Shown piece after piece: positions 26,962-40,700 of a stretch of 64,000 nt of DNA. The translations under genes were made by a program, and so were the position numbers. Location of the stretch: NCBI GenBank assembly GCA_964036275.1, contig OZ038440.1:7229690-7293689 (forward strand). The letters run 5' to 3'. The notes under the pieces are model-generated. The model ran no database searches. It was not told where the DNA came from and was given only the letters and a program-made list of their open reading frames with translations. The stretch is from Litoditis marina (taxonomy: Eukaryota; Nematoda; Chromadorea; Rhabditida; Rhabditidae). How positions within the stretch are numbered: position 1 is the stretch's first letter; every line of letters starts with the position of its first letter.

Positions 26962-29900
26962 TTACTTCATATCACATCTGGCCCCCTGGGTAGAGAATGA
27001 CTCGTACGTCAACTCCAGTCCAGCCCGCAATAACATATTTTGACGTCGTTTCGGTTGAACGACGGACAATATCTGGTTTCTGACCACGTGATTACATTTC
27101 ATGTAAATAACGATTCTGATGGCTGACGACGTCATATATAGAAGAGATACCACGTCACCGAGGATGGTGTAGAACGAAGACGCCTTGTAGGGGTCGTCTA
27201 CCCTGCAAATACAAAGGTTACGAAACTGATGCAAAAACCTTGAATCTGAAATACTTCTTGCATATTTGGTAACACGTTGTGAGAAATAAGAAGCTTTTTT
27301 ACAGAAGTAGTACAAAACTTTGGTGATGGCTGAGAACATTACCAAGGTGTAAACTAAACAACAAAAGTTGACTTTGGTGAGAAGTAAAATTTGTCACGTT
27401 CTGTTCAAACTCTTCTTATCCAGTCACGTTTTTGTGTTTGGACAAAGCGACTATAATTTCAAACCAACTTACTCTGTAAGAATCGAGGCTTTTGAAACCT
27501 CCAGCAGAGTGAGGAGAATGTGGAGAGAGTTGGAAACCAAATAGGTCGAAACAATGATAACCTGTAAACAAAATGTTTACAATCAGAAATGAATGTTTGA
27601 AAATAGTATTAGAGTAAGAGAAGAACAACAATGTTTCACATGTTTCTTGTCCAATTGTGCTATGAAATTTGAAAAAAAAATCGTGTTTTGTGTTTATTAT
27701 TCTAATTTGATGAGCTGCAATTAGATTTGATTCATGAGAGCTAGTAATTCGGTTTGCAAAACCACTGCAATTGATTTCATCGTTCAAACAACGAACAAGA
27801 TTAATTATAATTGAATCTTGTTTACTAATTTTTTCTTCCTGATTCCTGAAACACTTCACTGACCATGGTGAACACTGCATTCCGCACGCAGCTCGGCATT
27901 TTCGTTATGTTGATAGAATGCATCAAGCGGACGGAGCGACGCTTTTTGAGCATAATCTGAAAGTAAGAAGATGGTTGTTACTTACGAACAGTTGGTGTCG
28001 ATCTTGTTTTCAAACTGGGAAGAAAGTTGAAAACACTGTTTTCGTTTTTGGGTTTTTTTCGCACGAAGGAACAAATCCGATGCTGTAATCAGATGCGAAC
28101 TCACAATTTGCTGAGATTGTTAGGTACATTCCACCATTAGCTTAGCAACAGCTCAGTTTTCAGAAGAAGATGACTAGTTTCTAGTTGAACAGATTTGTCT
28201 CAAAGTTACGGAAAAATTCGAGAAAGGTGAAACCACCGACCGTTTTCGATGTTCCATTCCGGTTCAGATGGTCTATTCTGGCTAGTCGACTGACGATCAC
28301 CAGGTTCAGAACCATCAGAATGAGGAAGGGAAGGAAGGTTTGCAAGAAGGATATCCCGTACACATCGTACGCTGTGTAGAGGTAACTCTCCTGGAAAATA
28401 TTTGGTCAATCATAAACAAAGTGAAAACTTCAACAAACGCAAGGACTTCTCAGTCTTAACTTCGTTCGGAAAGTAACCCATAATGTGAGGCATATAGAGA
28501 AGTTTACCTTGTATGTTTTCTTTTCATGTCAACTTGGTTGTCGTGGAGTTGAGTCAGCATTTTTGCAAGGCGGTTTCTAATCTTTCTGTGTCTTGTTCGT
28601 TTATTCTTGAACGATGAACTGACAGCTGTTATTGTATTGAAAAACCTTTGGAGCTAATTTGAAGCAGGTGATGTGAATAATACGGTTATATTCAAACCTG
28701 ATGTGTGAAAAACGAATGACACGGTTTTTTGAGTTCCCACGCAAACTGATTATTCATAACTTAGTTGAGAGTTGATACAATAAAAATATATAGCTACAGT
28801 ATCTACCTTGGCCCAGTCCTTTAAGTCGACCGCGAGTTGCCGGAACGGGTCAATGCAATTAGGGAATACGGTAACTGTCAAAGCAAGGGCTGATGGAGTT
28901 CGCAGAACAATCGAGACAAAAAGGACGAAACCCAGCGAGAGATAACGATCTCTCGGTCTGAGAAGAGCGGTTTTTCTGAAAAAGATCGTTCATTTGTTTA
29001 CTTTTTACACTTATTTACCTTTTTCATTTTCACAGAGAATATCATTAGTAGAGTTAGAAGATATTACAGAGAAAAGCAAACTTAGAGATTGAGGATAGGA
29101 ACTAGAAACCTGTCAAAAATGTTTCGCACTTACTTTTCGGCCGTTAGAGAAACAGTGAAGAAAAGAGTAATGAGAAATGAACTTTTACCCACTTTCTGTT
29201 TTCGATCCAATTGTATCTCTCCAAGGTGGCCAGCATCAACATGTACGGAATTAGGAACTGCACGATCTTCACGATGCCGAACGCGTAGACAATGTACTTG
29301 TGATAGATGACAAACAGACTCTGGAATAACTACATAAAGAATATATAACATAAATGCTGTGCTAGAATGATAATAAAACATTAAAATACATTTTCAATGA
29401 AAAACATTTGGAACACAGAAGTTCGGGATCATTCAAAGATAAAATTTGTAATGAAAAACACAACGAAGCTGAAACTTTTGTAAGAAGTAAACATGTTGGA
29501 ACCTGATCTGACCTACCAATTTTCTGAGGTAGATCATGTTGACGTCGACGACGAAAATGAGCAGAAATATGAAGCATAGTATTGAGTCGAGTAGGGCGAG
29601 AAGGGCAGAGTAGATACTGAACGGGCGGTTGGAAGGCCTTCTGGCGCAGAACACGTAGAGCAGCAGCAGGTTCGACACGAAACCTGGAAGACAGAACTGA
29701 TTTCATGTGTACATCTCCATTCCGTTATGTTTTTTGATAGTCTTTCGCCGAGTTCGTTGGAAACTATAGTTGATTTTGTTCCATTTGTGAAGTGTGTTCT
29801 TCTCATTGTCAGAATATGACATAGCGCAGTCGGAAAACTTAGTGTTTGATGGCAAAATCACTCAATGGGAGCTCTACACCCCAACTTCGAAGGAGAAATG

Positions 29901-30073
29901 TGCACACTACTAGAAACTAATATGCTCTTCAATATTTCGTTATTACGAGCAAAATAAACAAAACTAATAAAGAACAACAAACCGACAAAAGCCACCACTC
30001 CGGCTAGGTTGATGTAGACAAATCTGTTGGACGAAACTTCTTCTGTGTATCCACAGACAGCCTCAGACGACAT
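26962..30073 (-). CDS. Rhodopsin-like G protein-coupled receptor, nematode peptide-receptor-like
   Basis: Eight exons: 30073-29983, 29683-29517, 29320-29193, 28975-28807, 28390-28241, 27956-27864, 27561-27473, 27202-26962; 1128 nt, 375 residues. All seven helices are visible: helix 1 INLAGVVAFVGFVSNLLLL, helix 2 FSIYSALLALLDSILCFIFL, helix 3 IVKIVQFLIPYMLMLATLERY with ERY in place of DRY (about residues 108-128), helix 4 YLSLGFVLFVSIVL, helix 5 LPFLILMVLNLVIVSRL, helix 6 VIIVSTYLVSNSLHILLTLL, helix 7 FYTILGDVVSLLYMTSSAIR. Short N-terminus (about 15 residues), 50-residue cytoplasmic tail ending CDMK. The TLERY and P-N-IVSRL features are like FRPR/DMSR neuropeptide receptors, but helix 7 lacks NPxxY, so ligand class is uncertain. 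The ATG at 30073 lies just after a GTTCAG acceptor; an in-frame ATG at 30085 would overlap that acceptor. Confidence 0.88.
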
Positions 30074-31555
30074 GGGTCTGAACATTAAAACATAAAGCTC
30101 AACGAACGAACTAGAAATAGTTGTAACTATATTGCGAAACTAGACAAATCAGAAGGGATTGTGTGTTATAATACTCAAGTTTACGCTAATCCAAAAGTGA
30201 GTAGACGATTACAGTATTAAATTCCATATTCTGCAATCATTTTGATCTTTCGTCACAAAATCAGTTACAAATACGGTTCTGAAATACCTTAACAAAGTTC
30301 GAAAATTTCCAATTCATACTGTAAGGGTCCACGAGTGCGTGAAAAGAACTATGGTAATGAATATAGGTGAAAACACGGACATATGAACAGACACATTGCG
30401 ATGAATTAACAATGACTTTCTCAATTCTACACGATCCGTTTTCGTTTGTGTACGGGCTAATTAAAGAAATAGCCGAAAAATAGAGTAGGTGGAATATAAA
30501 TGAGAGAAAGAGAACCGAGAATTAGACAGAGAAAGTGAGAGAGGAAAAGAGACAGAGAGGAGAGGGTGATAAACAGAGAAACAGGGTTGGGTGGAGATAG
30601 AGAGAAAAAATAGAGAGAGAGACCCTTTCCCGTGAAGGGTGTATAGAAAATGGATCTCTGAGAAAGACACGCAAAAAGTATATGACTGAGTTTAAGATGT
30701 GTCCAATTTCCTTCAACGGAAAGTGGTAGCAAAAACTAGAAGACCAATGTTGCCAAACGCTATACTGTGTGTTTGTACTTATGGTGAAAAGTGCAAGATG
30801 CTGGGAATATCATTTTAGCTTGTTACAGTTTAATTAAATTAAACTGGAACATTATAAGAACACCAGTTACTCCCTGATGTAACAATTAGAGGAATAAAAT
30901 CGTGACGCTCTTTTCTGTGGATTTCTCACGTTTTCTGACGACTTCAATTAATAGTCTGACAATAGATTCTCAGTTCTTTATAAACTATTTATAGCAGATC
31001 AAAGCAGCGGGTCACTTTGTTCTCATGGAAAAAAGTGGAATGGATTAGCTCAACTGGCAAGCAATTAGTGATAGAAACATAACATCGCCTTAGAAACTAA
31101 TAAAAATAGGGTACTTAGTATTTGGGCAGAACTTAACTTATTGAAACCATCTATTTTCATAAAAATAAGGTTGAAAAACAAAGCACATTGAATATAAATG
31201 TTACTCCTAATCAGTACAAACTAAAAAACAACTAATAAGTTAGTACAAAACTAGTTGGGATGGCTGAGAGTTGCAAACTCTGATCCTCACTGCCACTTTT
31301 CCACAATTATTTTCATTTGCACCCTCACAGATTCCCAGTAAGAACTTCCAATTACACATCAATGCGATGTGTAGTGTCTTAATAAGTATAGTATACGTTT
31401 CTAAGTAGGGCTTTTGTTATGAACTAATTATAGTGATACTAAATGACCAGACCAGGCTAAATACTAAAGAATGAAAAATTTTATTCTCTGAATACAGTCA
31501 CATTTGAACTTGAATGAATATATGTGAAAAAATGATATACATTGCTGATACACAG

Positions 31556-31690
31556 GTATACTAGAAGCAAAATGAATAGTCAAGTAAAGTTAGCATTCTA
31601 ATGAGGCATAGTGCATTCATTACACGTTTCTGAGTGCTGCTGTGTTTAACATGTTTCACGTGACTGTGCAATTGACTAACAGTGTACTCT
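31556..31690 (+). repeat. Dispersed 120-base repeat, copy 2
   Basis: TATACTAGAAGCAAAATGAA through GTTAGCATTCTAATGAGGCA to TGTTTAACATGTTTCACGTG and TTGACTAACAGTGTA. Confidence 0.7.
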
Positions 31691-31969
31691 ATGCTTTGTA
31701 AGATCGGAAATGGGACTGACGGGTCTACCTCTGCTGGTAACCATCGCGCTTGGTTGTCTCTCTTAATTGGTGGTCAACAATCTCAACTCTTAATTGGTGG
31801 TCAACTTTTGAAAAGGATAGTATGTGTATGCAAGTACAGAACGAAACGTGTGTTTCAGAAACTGAACACGCGTTTATGCAAGTAGGAAACCAAACGTGTG
31901 CTACTAAAACTGAACATGTGTCAATAAATGAATGAAACCCTTCTCAGAAAAACGAGTACTCCCGTGTTC

Positions 31970-32006
31970 CAACAAATTCATCGGCCTGCGGCCGATGAAT
32001 TTGTTG
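31970..32006. repeat. Perfect 17-bp hairpin
   Basis: CAACAAATTCATCGGCC, loop TGC, then its exact reverse complement. No U-tract or gene end nearby to make it a terminator. Confidence 0.85.
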
Positions 32007-32677
32007 CCTGCGTCTGGCCCGCGGTTCTGCAATTGGAAGAGTGCGGTAGTGTAGTTTGTGCCGGGTGCATCAAATCGTCTGCTATTATGGTTCTCGCTCA
32101 AAAAGCGCATCGCGCATTTGACCCCCGCTCTAAGTTGCCTGCCCAGCTGGTTTCGCCCAAATGGATTCGCTCAATTGACGTACACTCGAAGCCGCACTCG
32201 CTAGCTGATGGTTACCAGCAGCCAAACTTACTGACAGATCAAAAGGGAGAAGAGAATGAAACATGTTGCGTTTGTGAAAGAACGTAACGTTATCGTAACG
32301 GGGGTTATCTTCAAAGTAAACCGTATATATTCTCACTAACATAGGGCGCGATAGTTAGCTGTAACACTATAATTGAGCACGTCAAGCTAACTAGAACGAA
32401 GATTAGGGACATGACCGTTTTGTAAAGCTTACATAACCAACTGACTAGTTTTTAATTTAGGACTGTTTACCCCATTTCTAGAAAGGAATCTTCATGTTCA
32501 TACATCAACGTAATTGTGATGTATCGACATTATTCTGTTTTGACTGACACCAATTAGCTTATTTGGCTAGTTTGGCGGACGATGTTCGTTAAAATCAGGA
32601 CATGCCACACGAAGTACTAGTTTAGATTAGTTCACAGTGGAATATATTGAGCGTATGCAGGAGTATCCCGATGACAG

Positions 32678-32679
<2 letters not shown>

Positions 32680-32764
<85 letters not shown>
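32680..32764. repeat. (TC)n microsatellite, about 42 units
   Basis: Uninterrupted alternating TC. Open frames over it read as Leu-Ser or Arg-Glu runs on the two strands and are artefacts. Confidence 0.97.
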
Positions 32765-32767
<3 letters not shown>

Positions 32768-35258
32768 GTCACTATTTTAAAGGGTTTTCGGCTTTTTTTA
32801 GATGCCGGTTGAGAATGCCCAATGGGATATCCATACATATAACCGCCGTCTAGTTTGCCATGAAATATCCAAAAAAAACGAACTAATTCATTTTTATACC
32901 TAGTTAGATGATATATGAAGGTAAGGGGTGGTAGTGGAATCTCTGAGAAAAGCATTTCTCAGATTGAGATTAATTCACATTCAGTACCAATCAAGAATTA
33001 TAATATGAGGTGGATACTAACATTCCAGAGGTCAAACTCTATATTTCTTTTTCACCTGCTATACGTGGGGCCGAGCGTGAAATTAACTTTTTTCACAGAA
33101 AAGGGTTCTATGGAGCTAACCGGGAATAGTTCAATTCTAAGAAAATAGAATACCACTAAAATGGAATATAACTAAATATAGCCCCTGCCACATTGATATG
33201 AAAATGTAGTTTTTTTACATTGCGAAAAGTACTCGATTGTTGAATCAAGAGTACCATTCATTTCAGAAATAACTTCAGTTCGGAATGTGTAGCTGAAGAG
33301 CCTGTTTATTTTAAAAGCCGGTAACTTTTCAACAGAGTCTCTGAACTGAACTAGAACTTCGCAGAATAGAAGTTCATACTCGCCGTTCAACACGTGGGCA
33401 CCAGTTACTTAATGAGGAGGAAAACATTGAAGACAATGAGGAAAAAGCATAACTATTCTAGAAATAGTACATAGAAATAAACTGATAAAACCAGAATGTA
33501 GTGTTGTTCTACCGGTGAATAAGCCTATGAGACGAGGAACGAGGTACTTTGAACACGCGACAACATCTGGCACCTATATGTCTGTTTCCCATGTTACGAG
33601 ACTTGTTATAACAGGTGAGAACAAGTTGAACAACAAAACGACGGTTGATACAAAAATTACCACGGAAAACCGCGAGTGGTCACTCAAAACGTGAAGAAAT
33701 GTGAGAAAAATAATACGTTTTGGACCAGATGTGGTCGTTCTTGCCATTTATTCGATCAGTGATTTGAGAACAAAGGTAGAACAGTTCCGTAACAGTTCAT
33801 GGACGATCTCGAAAAGTAATTACAAAAATTATCGTCTCCTCGCATTGCATTCGGGCAATCTCTGCAATTTCTGATAGGAATAGTGGCACGGGAGTTTGTT
33901 TATAGGATTTGTCAAACCGTTGTGGACACCGTACCATCGATTTTGTATGGGACGGGGTTTGGCGAACGGCCAGTTTGTCTGCGTATCATTGATCTACTCA
34001 CTCTCTCAACTGCTGGCAGATAGTCAACGACCGCTCGCCCTGCATCGCTCAATCAATTGAACCCTCTGCTGTCTTTATGGGGAAAATGACAACTATAATC
34101 AACTTTATGTTTTCTCCCAAAATTATTTTCCGCAGACTGAGAGTTAAAAAACGTAGTTTAGAGACTTTTCGCATTATCTTATTTCAGTGAACACAAAGTA
34201 AAACAAAAGAAAATGACCCCAATGTGTTTGAGATTGAGCATATTGCACATGAATCAGATAGTTCAAGTAGTATTCAAGACCTAAAAGTACATTGGTCTGA
34301 ATTGATGGCAATCAACACTACATAACCAGGAGTGTTAGATAAGTGAACCACTTAGAGGGATGTTACTTCCTCGTTAACCAACGATTTTCGGGTAGAATCA
34401 ACTTCTGATTCATATTAGACCACCACACTGATACTTATGAATAATGTATGAAATAGCGGAATAGTAGACGAGAAACGAAAACATTTTTGACAAACTCGTG
34501 TAGGCAGACCTAGACTTGGACAAACTTCAGTTAAGGAATGAAAAACCTTCTTAATGAAGTGTAGAAGATATTGGTCAGAAAACAATAGTGAAGTTTACAC
34601 TACAGTCGGCCACGTGAATGTGACAAGAACTTTAGAATTTGTCAAAAAACACAGAACGATTTAAAACGTAAATTAGTCATGAGAGAGTGCAAAATTATGA
34701 ATCTTCATCACCACTCAGACTTCAAGTATATACGTGTTCATACAATTACTATGCTCCGGCGGGAGTTCGACCGAGATCGAGGATAGTTAGTACTCACTCA
34801 GAACGAAGCATTCGAAATGAAGTTGCAAGAGAAGGTGAAAAAACTAGTGTTATAGTTTGATGTCCACAAGCATTGCAATATCCTATTTCGACTGAAATAC
34901 AATATGATCAAACTACAAATACAAAAAGATCAAACAACATGTCAACTTGCATATCTGAGTTTCTCAGCAAGTTTGTTGCAAAAAGCTTGAAACATCAACT
35001 CTATTTCCGTGTTCTGCAATTACGTGGGAATAAAATTGTGTACAACCTAGCTGTCACTCTTTTTCTCATCTAATGGCAAAGACATGAATAGGAAGGAAGC
35101 TGTTAGAAATATCATCAACCAAGGCTTTTCCCTGAATCAAGAAAAATAATGGATATGACAATTTCCCATCAGCACGGTTAACAAAAATATCAATAATTAT
35201 ACAATCCCCAATGGGATATCAATGAGCTTTTTCATACAATGAGCTTTTCAGCGAGAGG

Positions 35259-35260
<2 letters not shown>

Positions 35261-35338
<78 letters not shown>
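35261..35338. repeat. (GA)n microsatellite, about 39 units
   Basis: Uninterrupted GA followed by purine-rich sequence to about 35480. Confidence 0.97.
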
Positions 35339-35342
<4 letters not shown>

Positions 35343-35566
35343 GAGAGGAAGAGAGGTAGATAGGGACCATGTGAGGGAGAGGATAGGAGAGAAAGTGTGG
35401 GAGACAAAAAATAGCAAAGGAATTGAGATAAATAGAGAGAGGGGGAAAGATAGAGGGGGAAGAAAGAGAGAAGAAAGACATACTTTTAAAATAATTTGGG
35501 TAAAGCACTTCTCATGAACACAAAATTCGAGTTCTGAGCACACTCTCATCTAATCTCACTTTATAA

Positions 35567-35690
35567 CATGTTGCGATTGCGAGGCTGTATAACATGTGTG
35601 AACGGACGTCATTATTACGAACATTCAACACCTTTTCTCTAGCGTAATGATGTTTTCTGTTTGTGTTTTTAGCTAATCGGAAGCTAACAT
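35567..35690 (+). repeat. Unoccupied paralogue of the retrotransposon target
   Basis: AACATGTTGCGATTGCGAGG...ATTATTACGAACATTC is almost identical to the left flank of the non-LTR element (about 42536-42595). The following CCTTTTCTCTAGCGTAATGATG matches the right flank (46420 onward). Here the two halves are separated by only a few bases at about 35627-35630. Both loci are preceded by a GA-rich tract. Confidence 0.85.
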
Positions 35691-36697
35691 TCATTAATAG
35701 GCTTCAATAACTCAGTATAATTAAGTATGCAAATTACAAAACAGACGCTACGTTCTAGATGTTTAAGGGAATCCTGCTGTCGTAAAACACATAATAACAC
35801 ATGATATCTAAACTGGATTGCTGGCTCAAATCATGTTTTGTTGGACTCCTAACATGGTAACTGGTGAATCTGAAACAGCATGGGGGAAAATTGAGGTTAG
35901 CTGCACCTAGCTGTGACAATTTCCGTTACGTTGTATCCTCCAAAACGGAAACTGCAGGATTAGTTCTTTTTTTGGTTTTTGATTGGTTGGTACTCATTTT
36001 ATCAACTTGCTCAGTCTGCAAGCCTTATTGCTATGCAAAACACACCCTTACATACAGTAGTAGAGATAATATGATTATCTATGACGTGAAAGGAAAATTG
36101 TGATGAAGGAATGTTGTTAATGTATAGACGCATCCTATGACCCTGAAAAGTCGTTTCTCATACAAAAAGAGCAAACTGGATGAAATTAAGATGAAGCAAA
36201 CTGAATGAAAAAAACGGAATTGAACTCAGATAATATTTTTTCTGTTTAATGTTCATGCTACTCACCACTCGATTCGAAGAACTACGCCCAACTTGCAGAA
36301 ACATCAGGAAACAAGTTCTTTTATAATTAACTCACTCTACAAGTACAGGTTTCACGTGACTGCAAAACTCTACACTCGTTTACGCTGGTTCAATAGCCCT
36401 TTACAGTCAGATTGTGAATTTTAAACAACATCGTTTATATCTTGAAGTTAATGTAAAGAGTTCAAACTTTGTTCTTCTATTCTCCACATGTCTCGCTACA
36501 AAAAAACCATGAATTGTGTTTACAAACAGAACAATGCCCTTGAACAATCGGAAGATTAGCGTAGAAAGTTACTGATTGTTGAAACGGAGTATACTTATAT
36601 ACTAGATCATCTCGTTTAGACTAAGGAACTACATTCGAGTCATTTTATAAGAGTGTCACGAGAGATGGGAAAGTGAGCTATTTAATAGTGACGAGTA

Positions 36698-37008
36698 GGG
36701 TTGTTAAAGTCGAACTCGATACTCGACTCGACAAAAGTCGAACATTTCCGAGTCGAGTCGAACTCGAAACTCAAAAACTCGATTTTTCGCCACACTCCAT
36801 TTTTCGTCAAACTCGACAACTCAAAAACTCGAAAATTCGAAATTTTGAACGCGAAAAATTGAAAATTCAAAATTTCGAACTTATAAAATGAACTTTTTGG
36901 GTCCGAAAACACTCAAAACTCGACTCGATTCGAAAAGACTCAAAACTTTCGAGTCGAGTCGAACTCGAAAACTCGGAAACTCGAACTTTTGAACTCGATT
37001 AACAACCC
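36698..37008. mobile_element. Foldback element of TTCGAG repeats, second copy
   Basis: Starts GGGTTGTTAAAGTCGAACTC, ends AACTCGATTAACAACCC, interior built from CTCGAAAACTCG variants. Flanked on both sides by the direct repeat TAGTGACGAGTA (36686-36697 and 37009-37020). Confidence 0.85.
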
Positions 37009-37750
37009 TAGTGACGAGTAATATCCAGCCATATGGGCGGATCTGTTTCAAATTGGGTGGTACTTGTTTTTAGTGACCACCCAATTAGTTCGGCACGAAT
37101 AAACTTACCATTAAATTAACGAATTTGGACGAAAAGTCTGAACTTCGTTAATAGTGCGAATGCACGAGACCAAACCATTAACTTAGAGAGCATAAAGTTC
37201 AGAGCATAGAGTTCGCGTCTGGAGAACTCGGGAACCAGGGGTTTCCTCCTAGTTGTAGTTTTTTCGGCAGGCACATTTTTGAACTTGCTTGGCAAAGTGA
37301 AATCGCAATAAAGAATGGAACCATTTGTTACTCATTTGTTATTATAGTTTATCATAACTCGGAGAATTTACATTTGCAAACACCACGATAATTCTGTCAT
37401 TCATTCGATCACATAATAAATAAACAATAAATATATTAATAAAGATATAGCCTCTAACTCAACTCTATAAGGAACGATGATAATGAAACGTGCAATGTTC
37501 CAAATTTGCCCGTTTGTTTCATGTCAATGAATGCACATACATATAACATAATTTGAATAACTGCATAATATAATGAATAGCTTACATTGCATACAAGCTT
37601 CGAAAGACTGTGGGTGCAAACTCTGTATAGTATTTTTCTTTCTTACGTGGAATGTACAGTACGAATTTTACGATTAGAAAGCTCAAGACCATACTGTAGG
37701 AGTCCGTGTAAAAAAGTTTCAGACTATATTATTATTGGGATTCGGGGAAT

Positions 37751-40700
37751 CTAAGGAGACTGTTTGAATGCGAAACAAGTGATTCCGTTCTTCTCTGTTT
37801 CACAATACACCTCGGTATTGACAATGTAGGAGAATGTACCGGCTGAGCAGATTACGTCAACTCTGGAAACAAAACTAATCAATAGACTTATAAAAAAAAC
37901 CACTATTTTGATGCAAATGATAGAGGTTGGTAAAAGTATTTCCGAAAAGTGAAATGGAAACAAATTTTACTAAGAGTTTGAGTGATTTGAATTGTAAAAC
38001 TATTTAGTAAACAAACTATGAAAACAGAATGATTGAACTAAAATATCCCTTTAACACTTCATTTTAGTAATATTTCAAAGTAATAAGGATGGAATTTCTA
38101 ATATGTGCTACCTGTCCAACCTTGACTCAATCACTTCTACGCCACAATTTACGATCCGTTCAGTTCACGCTCCTTTTTTGATTTTCCGGGGTTTTTTTTC
38201 AAAGAAAACTCATTGTTAATAGTTATTGGAACGAAGTTAAGAGAATAAGTTGCAGTGTTGTGATAACTAAACATTGATAATTGATATACTTAAACTATTC
38301 ATGAGAAGAAACCACAAACCTTCCGCCAACTTCCTCAGAAACTGCGGCTTGAATTTTTCTCTTTGAATCGGCAGTGGTTTCCTCGATGTTCTGAATTATA
38401 AACAATCTTTTAAGTGTTTTTTTTATATTTGAAACAACTTATCAAGGTATCTTTGTAATCCAGAAACTTCCAATTTCTGTATTTAAATTTGACTATTTGC
38501 ACGTGAAAACTGAAAGAGGGACCCCTTACTGCTATGTTTCAAACGTCCACCCCTCGCCACTAGAAATAGATGTAATCGCTCCCTAAAGCAAACGTCAAAG
38601 GTGTTCAGTCGCCAATTCCAGCATTTGCAGTTTTATCAGGTTTTTTTCGCTCGATTAATCGAGAGATAACGGGTTGATTGGTGGTTCTTCAGAACACTCA
38701 CGTATTCTACTATAGAGCAAAGGTTATCAAGCGAACTAGTTTACTCATGATTTGCCGAATGTTAGTAGAATCGAATAGATTCATTCTTGATTGTACAGGT
38801 TGTTCATGAGTTTTAAAAATTCATTCACCTTGTTTTGCAACAATATGACGTAAATTAATAGAGCTAAAACCTTGAATCTGGAAATTTCAAAATCTTCTGA
38901 TGATTCGTATCAAAAAATTAATAAATAGTCTGAAAACGTAAACTTACGTCGAGAATGAGAGTCCTCAGTGCTTCTGAATTGCATTTGGGGTCGAAGGTGG
39001 CCTCGTTGTCTCTCTTGATTCTGACCTGAGGGTCGTTGAACACGTTGGACAGCTCGTCGTAGACGGCATCTTCAGCAGCCTGGAAATATTTGCAGATGAG
39101 ATATCGTACGAGATGTAGTTTGAACGTTAGATATACGGAACGTGAGTCAAAGAGTGTTAATGATAAAACTTTCTGGTTGCAATTTTTTTTACAATTTCAA
39201 CCTCATTTTGTCAAGAACATTTCACGTGGAGAATCATGAACTATCTAGGTTTCTCGCAACCAGGATTCTAGTAGGGTTTCCGGACTACTCAATTAACAAT
39301 TTGTCCTCCGTATTACCTTTTCAGAGAGGGAAAGGTAAACTTACATTGCGTTTGTAATTCTGTCCGTTTCCGACATATGAGGGCTCGACAACTGCAACGA
39401 AGTATTTGTGGAAATCGAGAATATGAATCAGTATAAATCAATAATCAATATTTGAATCATGTTTTACAAAAAGCAATTTTGACTTCACATCCTTCTGAAC
39501 TAGATATAACCTTATTGAAACACGAACCCTGTTGTTGGGGAGCTTGATAGGTCTCGGCTACTGGTTCGTACTGCTGAGGCTGGGGCTCCTGCAAAACCAC
39601 AAAATTTTAGATTGTTTTGCGGACTTAGGCGTAGTTATTGCCACAAACAAATCGTAGAGAATAGAATGTGAAAAATAGTAGTAAAGTGTAAATCATAGTG
39701 TTTTGATTGTTTTTTTTCAAAACTTTGTACTTTGCCTTATTGTGTTCGGCTTGGCATTCCGTTTTGGCTCTGTTTGAAATGATGATCTTCAAAATAGAAA
39801 CAGTTTGTTAGTTTACGTGACATATGGTAATTTGACCTACTCACCTGAGGTACATATTGTTGTTGAGCATAGTCAGATCCTTGGGTCTGGGCTGGACCAT
39901 AGCTACCACCCTGAGCCTGACCATAGTTACCTCCCTGAGGTTCAGCTGGACCATAGCTAGCTCCTTGAGCTGGACCATAGTTACCTCCAGGGGCGGGACC
40001 ATAGTTACCTCCCTGGGGTGCAGCGGCGTATGAGGATGAGTAAGACGATCCAATGTTACCCAGCTGCGACTGAAAAGTGAATGTTTTATTGTGTAAGTTT
40101 AGTGAAGAAATGATCACAAAAAGAAGCTTTCATTGAACAAGTTTTTGAACACAGTTCCAAAATCGGTTATTCTTTGCCAAATTGGGTAGAAAAATTCCAA
40201 AAAACTGAAATGACCGAAATCTCAGTACCAACAGTCATTGTTATTTGGAAACTATTATTATGGACCATTTGTTTGACAAATCAAGTTTTTCGTCATACAT
40301 CTGAGCTATTAAAAAACCTATGTTTCCTGGTTCTTTCTTATTTTCAAAATTTTTAAAGTCCAAACTGCAAGCTATCCAAACTCCAAACTTTTCCTTTAAA
40401 ACTTCTCAAAACTTTCTCAAATTCCCAAACTAACCCCGTATCCACCGCCGCAGGGTGGTGGTGGGAGACAGGCCGGAGGGGGAGGGGGAGCACAGACGGG
40501 AGCTGGAGGAGGGGCCGGACAAGCTGGAGCACTGCTGCAGCCACAGGATGAGGCGCCACCGCCGAAGAAAAAGGCCTGAAAAATGGAATTCAGATTAAAT
40601 TACTCGTTTATCAGAGAGAGAAGAACAAATGAAACCATTTTGATGTTTCGGTTTGTATAACTTTACACATTGTAGATAAAAGAAAAGGTTACGGTTATCG

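Larger units (their letters stand above)
30086..37750. other. 7.7-kb gene-poor region
   Basis: I find no exon set with coherent phases. Contents: purine-rich tract at about 30490-30640; dispersed repeat 31556-31690; perfect hairpin 31970-32006; TC microsatellite 32680-32764; GA microsatellite 35261-35338; a copy of the retrotransposon target site 35567-35690; TTCGAG foldback element 36698-37008. Half-element GATCAAACTACAAA at about 34904. A short unannotated gene could still be hidden here. Confidence 0.55.

Noticed and set aside
31970..32006. Transcription terminator
   Set aside because: Perfect hairpin, but there is no gene end or U-tract and the genome is eukaryotic.
32632..32955. Frames with Arg-Glu or Leu-Ser runs
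   Set aside because: Translations of a TC microsatellite.
35219..35549. Frames with Arg-Glu or Ser-Leu runs
   Set aside because: Translations of a GA microsatellite and its purine-rich flank.
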